Origin: Pelethousia sp002409725
Lineage (GTDB): Bacteria; Bacillota; Clostridia; Christensenellales; CAG-138
Direction: 5' to 3'
DNA: 15,520 nucleotides
Assembly: GCA_937915455.1 (NCBI GenBank)
Contig: CALDNN010000083.1
Location: forward strand, 1-15,520
Of this stretch, positions 13,449-15,520 are shown piece by piece. Both the position numbers and the translations under genes were made by a program. The first letter of the stretch is position 1; the number at the start of each line of letters is the position of its first letter. The notes under the pieces were generated by a model, which saw only the letters and a program-made list of their open reading frames with translations, was not told where the DNA came from and ran no database searches.

Positions 13449-13484
13449 GATGTGGATTTTGATTTCGAAAGGAGGATGGTCCAA

Positions 13485-15407
13485 ATGGCCTTGATCGCCG
13501 CCAGCGGTTTGTGCAAAAGCTATGGCACGCGCAGGCTGTTTAGCGATGTGAGCTTTGAGCTGGCCCCGCGGGATAAGGCGGGGCTGGTGGGCGTGAACGG
13601 TTGCGGTAAAACCACCCTCTTTCGCATCCTCACCGGCGCAGAAGCACCGGATGAAGGCACGGTTTACCAAAACAAGGAAGCCCGGCTGGGCTTCTTGCAG
13701 CAGAACGTGGAGAGCGGCGAGGAAAGCCTTTTTGACTATACCCTGGGCGCTTTTTCCTCCCTTTTGCGGGCGGAAGAGGAATTCCGCTCTGTTTCCCGGG
13801 AAATAGAGCACGCCGTGCCCGAGCAATCAGGCAGCCTTATCGCCCGACAAGGGGCCTTACAGGAACGCTTGGCAAGCGAGGAAGCCCTCACTATGCGCAG
13901 CCGTACCCGCAGCACCCTCTTGGGCCTGGGCTTTGCGGAAAACGAGCTGGAGCAGCCCCTCCATACCCTCAGCGGCGGCCAGCGCAACAAGGCGCAGCTG
14001 GCCCGCCTGCTTTTAAGCGACGCCAACCTTTTGCTATTAGACGAGCCCACAAACCATTTGGATATGGACAGCCTGCGTTTTTTGGAGGATTTCCTCAAGG
14101 GCTATGGCGGCGGCTTTATCGTCATTTCCCACGACCGCTATTTTTTAGACCGGGTGACCACCCGCACGCTGGAGCTCAAGCACGGGCGGCTGCGGCAGAG
14201 CAATGGCGGTTATTCCCGCCACATTGAGCTGAATGCGGACAACAACGAGATCTTGCGCCGCCACTATGAGAATCAAAAAAAGGAGATCCGGCGGCTGGAA
14301 GGGGTCATCGAGCAACAGCGACGCTGGAACCAGGCCCGCAATTATGTAACCATCGCCTCCAAGCAAAAGCAGATCGAGCGTTTGCAGGCCCAGCTCACGC
14401 CCCCAGAGGCGGATACGGCCTCTATCCGCTTCCACTTTACGGCAGAGGAACCCGGCGGCAACGAGGTCCTGGTATGCGAGGGCTTGAAAAAAGCCTACAG
14501 CCGCCCCTTGTTCGAGGATCTTTCCATGCTCATCCGTAAGGGCGAGCGGGTTTTCCTGCTGGGGCCCAACGGCTGCGGCAAAACTACGCTTTTGCGCCTG
14601 ATCACCGGCCGGGAAAGGCCGGATGGCGGTAGCGTGCGGCCCGGTGCACGGGTACGCCTTGGTTATTACGAGCAGACCATGGATTCCCTTAACCCGGGGC
14701 TGACGGTGATGCAGGAAATTCAGGAAGCCTACCCCCGCATGGACGGCACGGACATCCGCAATGCCCTGGCCGCCTTCCTCATCACCGGGGACGACGTATT
14801 TAAACAGATCGGCCCCCTCTCGGGCGGGGAAAAGGCGCGCGTGCAGCTTTTGAAGCTGATGCTCAGCGGAGCCAACCTGCTTCTGCTGGATGAGCCCACC
14901 AACCACCTCGATATCGATTCCCGCGATGCCCTGGAGCGCGCGCTCGAAGAATACGGCGGCACCATGCTCATCGTTACCCACGACCGGTATCTGGTGAACC
15001 GGCTGGCCGACCGGGTGCTCTATCTATCCCCGGATGGCCTGAAGGAATACATCGGCGGCTACGACGATTATCTCGCCGCCAGGGAGGCCGAGAGCCGGCC
15101 GGCGCTCGAGGAAGCGGCGGAACCCGAAGCCCCGCGTAAAACCAACGGCTACAGGGAGCAGAAGGAGCGCCAGAGCGCCATCAACCGGGCGCAGGGCGAG
15201 CTCAAGCGCATTGAGGAGCGTGTGACCCAGGCGGAAATCGAGCTTAACGAGCTCAACGAACTGCTGGCCTCCCCCGAAGTCGCCACGGATTATGTTAAAT
15301 CCGGCGAAACGGCGGATTTGGCGGATATCAAGCAGGGTGAGCTGGATGGTCTCTACGCGGCCTGGGAGCAGGCACAGGAAGCACTGGATGCATTGCTGGG
15401 GGAGTGA
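13485..15407 (+). CDS. ABC-F family ATPase (Uup/YdiF/YfmR-like)
   Basis: A 640-residue soluble protein with two ABC ATPase domains and no membrane segment, as in the ABC-F group that acts on the ribosome. Domain 1: Walker A GVNGCGKTT (36-44), signature LSGGQ (163-167), Walker B LLLLDEPTNHLD (182-193), H-loop SHDRYF (215-220). A charged interdomain linker spans about 235-310 (ABC_tran_Xtn, contacting tRNA in relatives). Domain 2: GPNGCGKTT (360-368), LSGGEK (445-450), LLLLDEPTNHLD (466-477), THDRYL (498-503). A C-terminal coiled coil (about 555-640) is like Uup. ATG at 13485 is chosen because GGAGG (13471-13475) lies 9 bases upstream; an ATG at 13476 abuts the site and an in-frame GTG at 13452 lies at the predicted transcript start. 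The length and C-terminal coil favour a housekeeping Uup/YdiF type over a drug-resistance type, but this is inference. Confidence 0.93.
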   Translation: MALIAASGLCKSYGTRRLFSDVSFELAPRDKAGLVGVNGCGKTTLFRILTGAEAPDEGTVYQNKEARLGFLQQNVESGEESLFDYTLGAFSSLLRAEEEFRSVSREIEHAVPEQSGSLIARQGALQERLASEEALTMRSRTRSTLLGLGFAENELEQPLHTLSGGQRNKAQLARLLLSDANLLLLDEPTNHLDMDSLRFLEDFLKGYGGGFIVISHDRYFLDRVTTRTLELKHGRLRQSNGGYSRHIELNADNNEILRRHYENQKKEIRRLEGVIEQQRRWNQARNYVTIASKQKQIERLQAQLTPPEADTASIRFHFTAEEPGGNEVLVCEGLKKAYSRPLFEDLSMLIRKGERVFLLGPNGCGKTTLLRLITGRERPDGGSVRPGARVRLGYYEQTMDSLNPGLTVMQEIQEAYPRMDGTDIRNALAAFLITGDDVFKQIGPLSGGEKARVQLLKLMLSGANLLLLDEPTNHLDIDSRDALERALEEYGGTMLIVTHDRYLVNRLADRVLYLSPDGLKEYIGGYDDYLAAREAESRPALEEAAEPEAPRKTNGYREQKERQSAINRAQGELKRIEERVTQAEIELNELNELLASPEVATDYVKSGETADLADIKQGELDGLYAAWEQAQEALDALLGE

Positions 15408-15495
15408 TATGCGTATGTGCATCATACATAGGCGAGGATAACAAACGGCCTTCTCCCCAAACGAAGCCCACAAAGACCGGGCCCGGAACCCAAGT

Positions 15496-15520
15496 AAAAC
15501 AAAAAGCCCCTTCCAAAATG
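15496..15520 (-). terminator. Half of an intrinsic terminator cut by the window edge
   Basis: On the - strand GGAAGGGGCTTTTTGTTTT reads like the 3' arm and U-tract of a terminator; the pairing arm would lie beyond base 15520. The A-rich run on the + strand side would let the same hairpin serve the ABC-F gene too. Apart from this, 15408-15495 shows no gene or recognisable signal. Confidence 0.4.

Noticed and set aside
1..15520. CRISPR array, tRNA, rRNA, transposase, phage or toxin-antitoxin genes
   Set aside because: No regularly spaced repeats, cloverleaf or rRNA-like segments, or transposase, integrase or toxin motifs were seen; gene order and codon use look chromosomal throughout.

Overview
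The window is a gene-dense, high-GC (roughly 60%) bacterial chromosome segment. Strong AAAGGAGG-type ribosome binding sites, SigA-like promoters with 17-bp spacers and the gene families point to an anaerobic Firmicute of the class Clostridia, probably gut-type. This placement is inference; there is no rRNA or marker gene here to fix the genus. I see no mobile element, CRISPR array, tRNA or rRNA.

Left region (1-5106, + strand): the end of an operon that begins outside the window. It holds a 3' gene fragment (possibly the gamma subunit of a 2-oxoacid:ferredoxin oxidoreductase), the branched-chain aminotransferase ilvE, a LeuA-like protein, and an 819-residue fusion of a xylose-isomerase-type TIM barrel to an AMP-forming acyl-CoA ligase. 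The last two genes overlap by an ATGA. The LeuA-like protein keeps the fold and the C-terminal leucine-type regulatory domain but has lost the metal ligands of the DRE-TIM active site (LRD to LRV, HxH to QxQ). Together the set suggests exchange between branched-chain acyl-CoA/carboxylates, 2-oxo acids and amino acids, with the LeuA-like protein as a possible non-catalytic sensor. This is the most novel part of the window. A hairpin (5112-5143) closes the operon.

Middle region (5157-8943): a new promoter drives a low-specificity threonine aldolase gene and then an Eis-type GNAT acetyltransferase gene. The latter converges, with a single base between stop codons, on a sirtuin deacetylase gene on the - strand. 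The sirtuin shares a divergent promoter region with a second, smaller GNAT gene. A sirtuin flanked by two acetyltransferases, close to an acyl-CoA ligase that carries the PX4GK acylation motif, is a reasonable candidate for reversible lysine acylation control.

Right region (8966-15520): a bidirectional terminator separates the second GNAT gene from a - strand group read right to left: a membrane-anchored NlpC/P60 cell-wall hydrolase with two peptidoglycan-binding domains, an RsmF/RsmB-family rRNA cytosine methyltransferase, and malQ (4-alpha-glucanotransferase). malQ has its own near-consensus promoter with an 11-bp palindrome at the start of the transcript. Divergent from the NlpC/P60 gene, on the + strand, is an ABC-F ATPase gene with a perfect TATAAT promoter. 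The window ends in what looks like half of a terminator hairpin. No gene-free stretch exceeds 300 bases; the longest is the 207-bp malQ upstream region.
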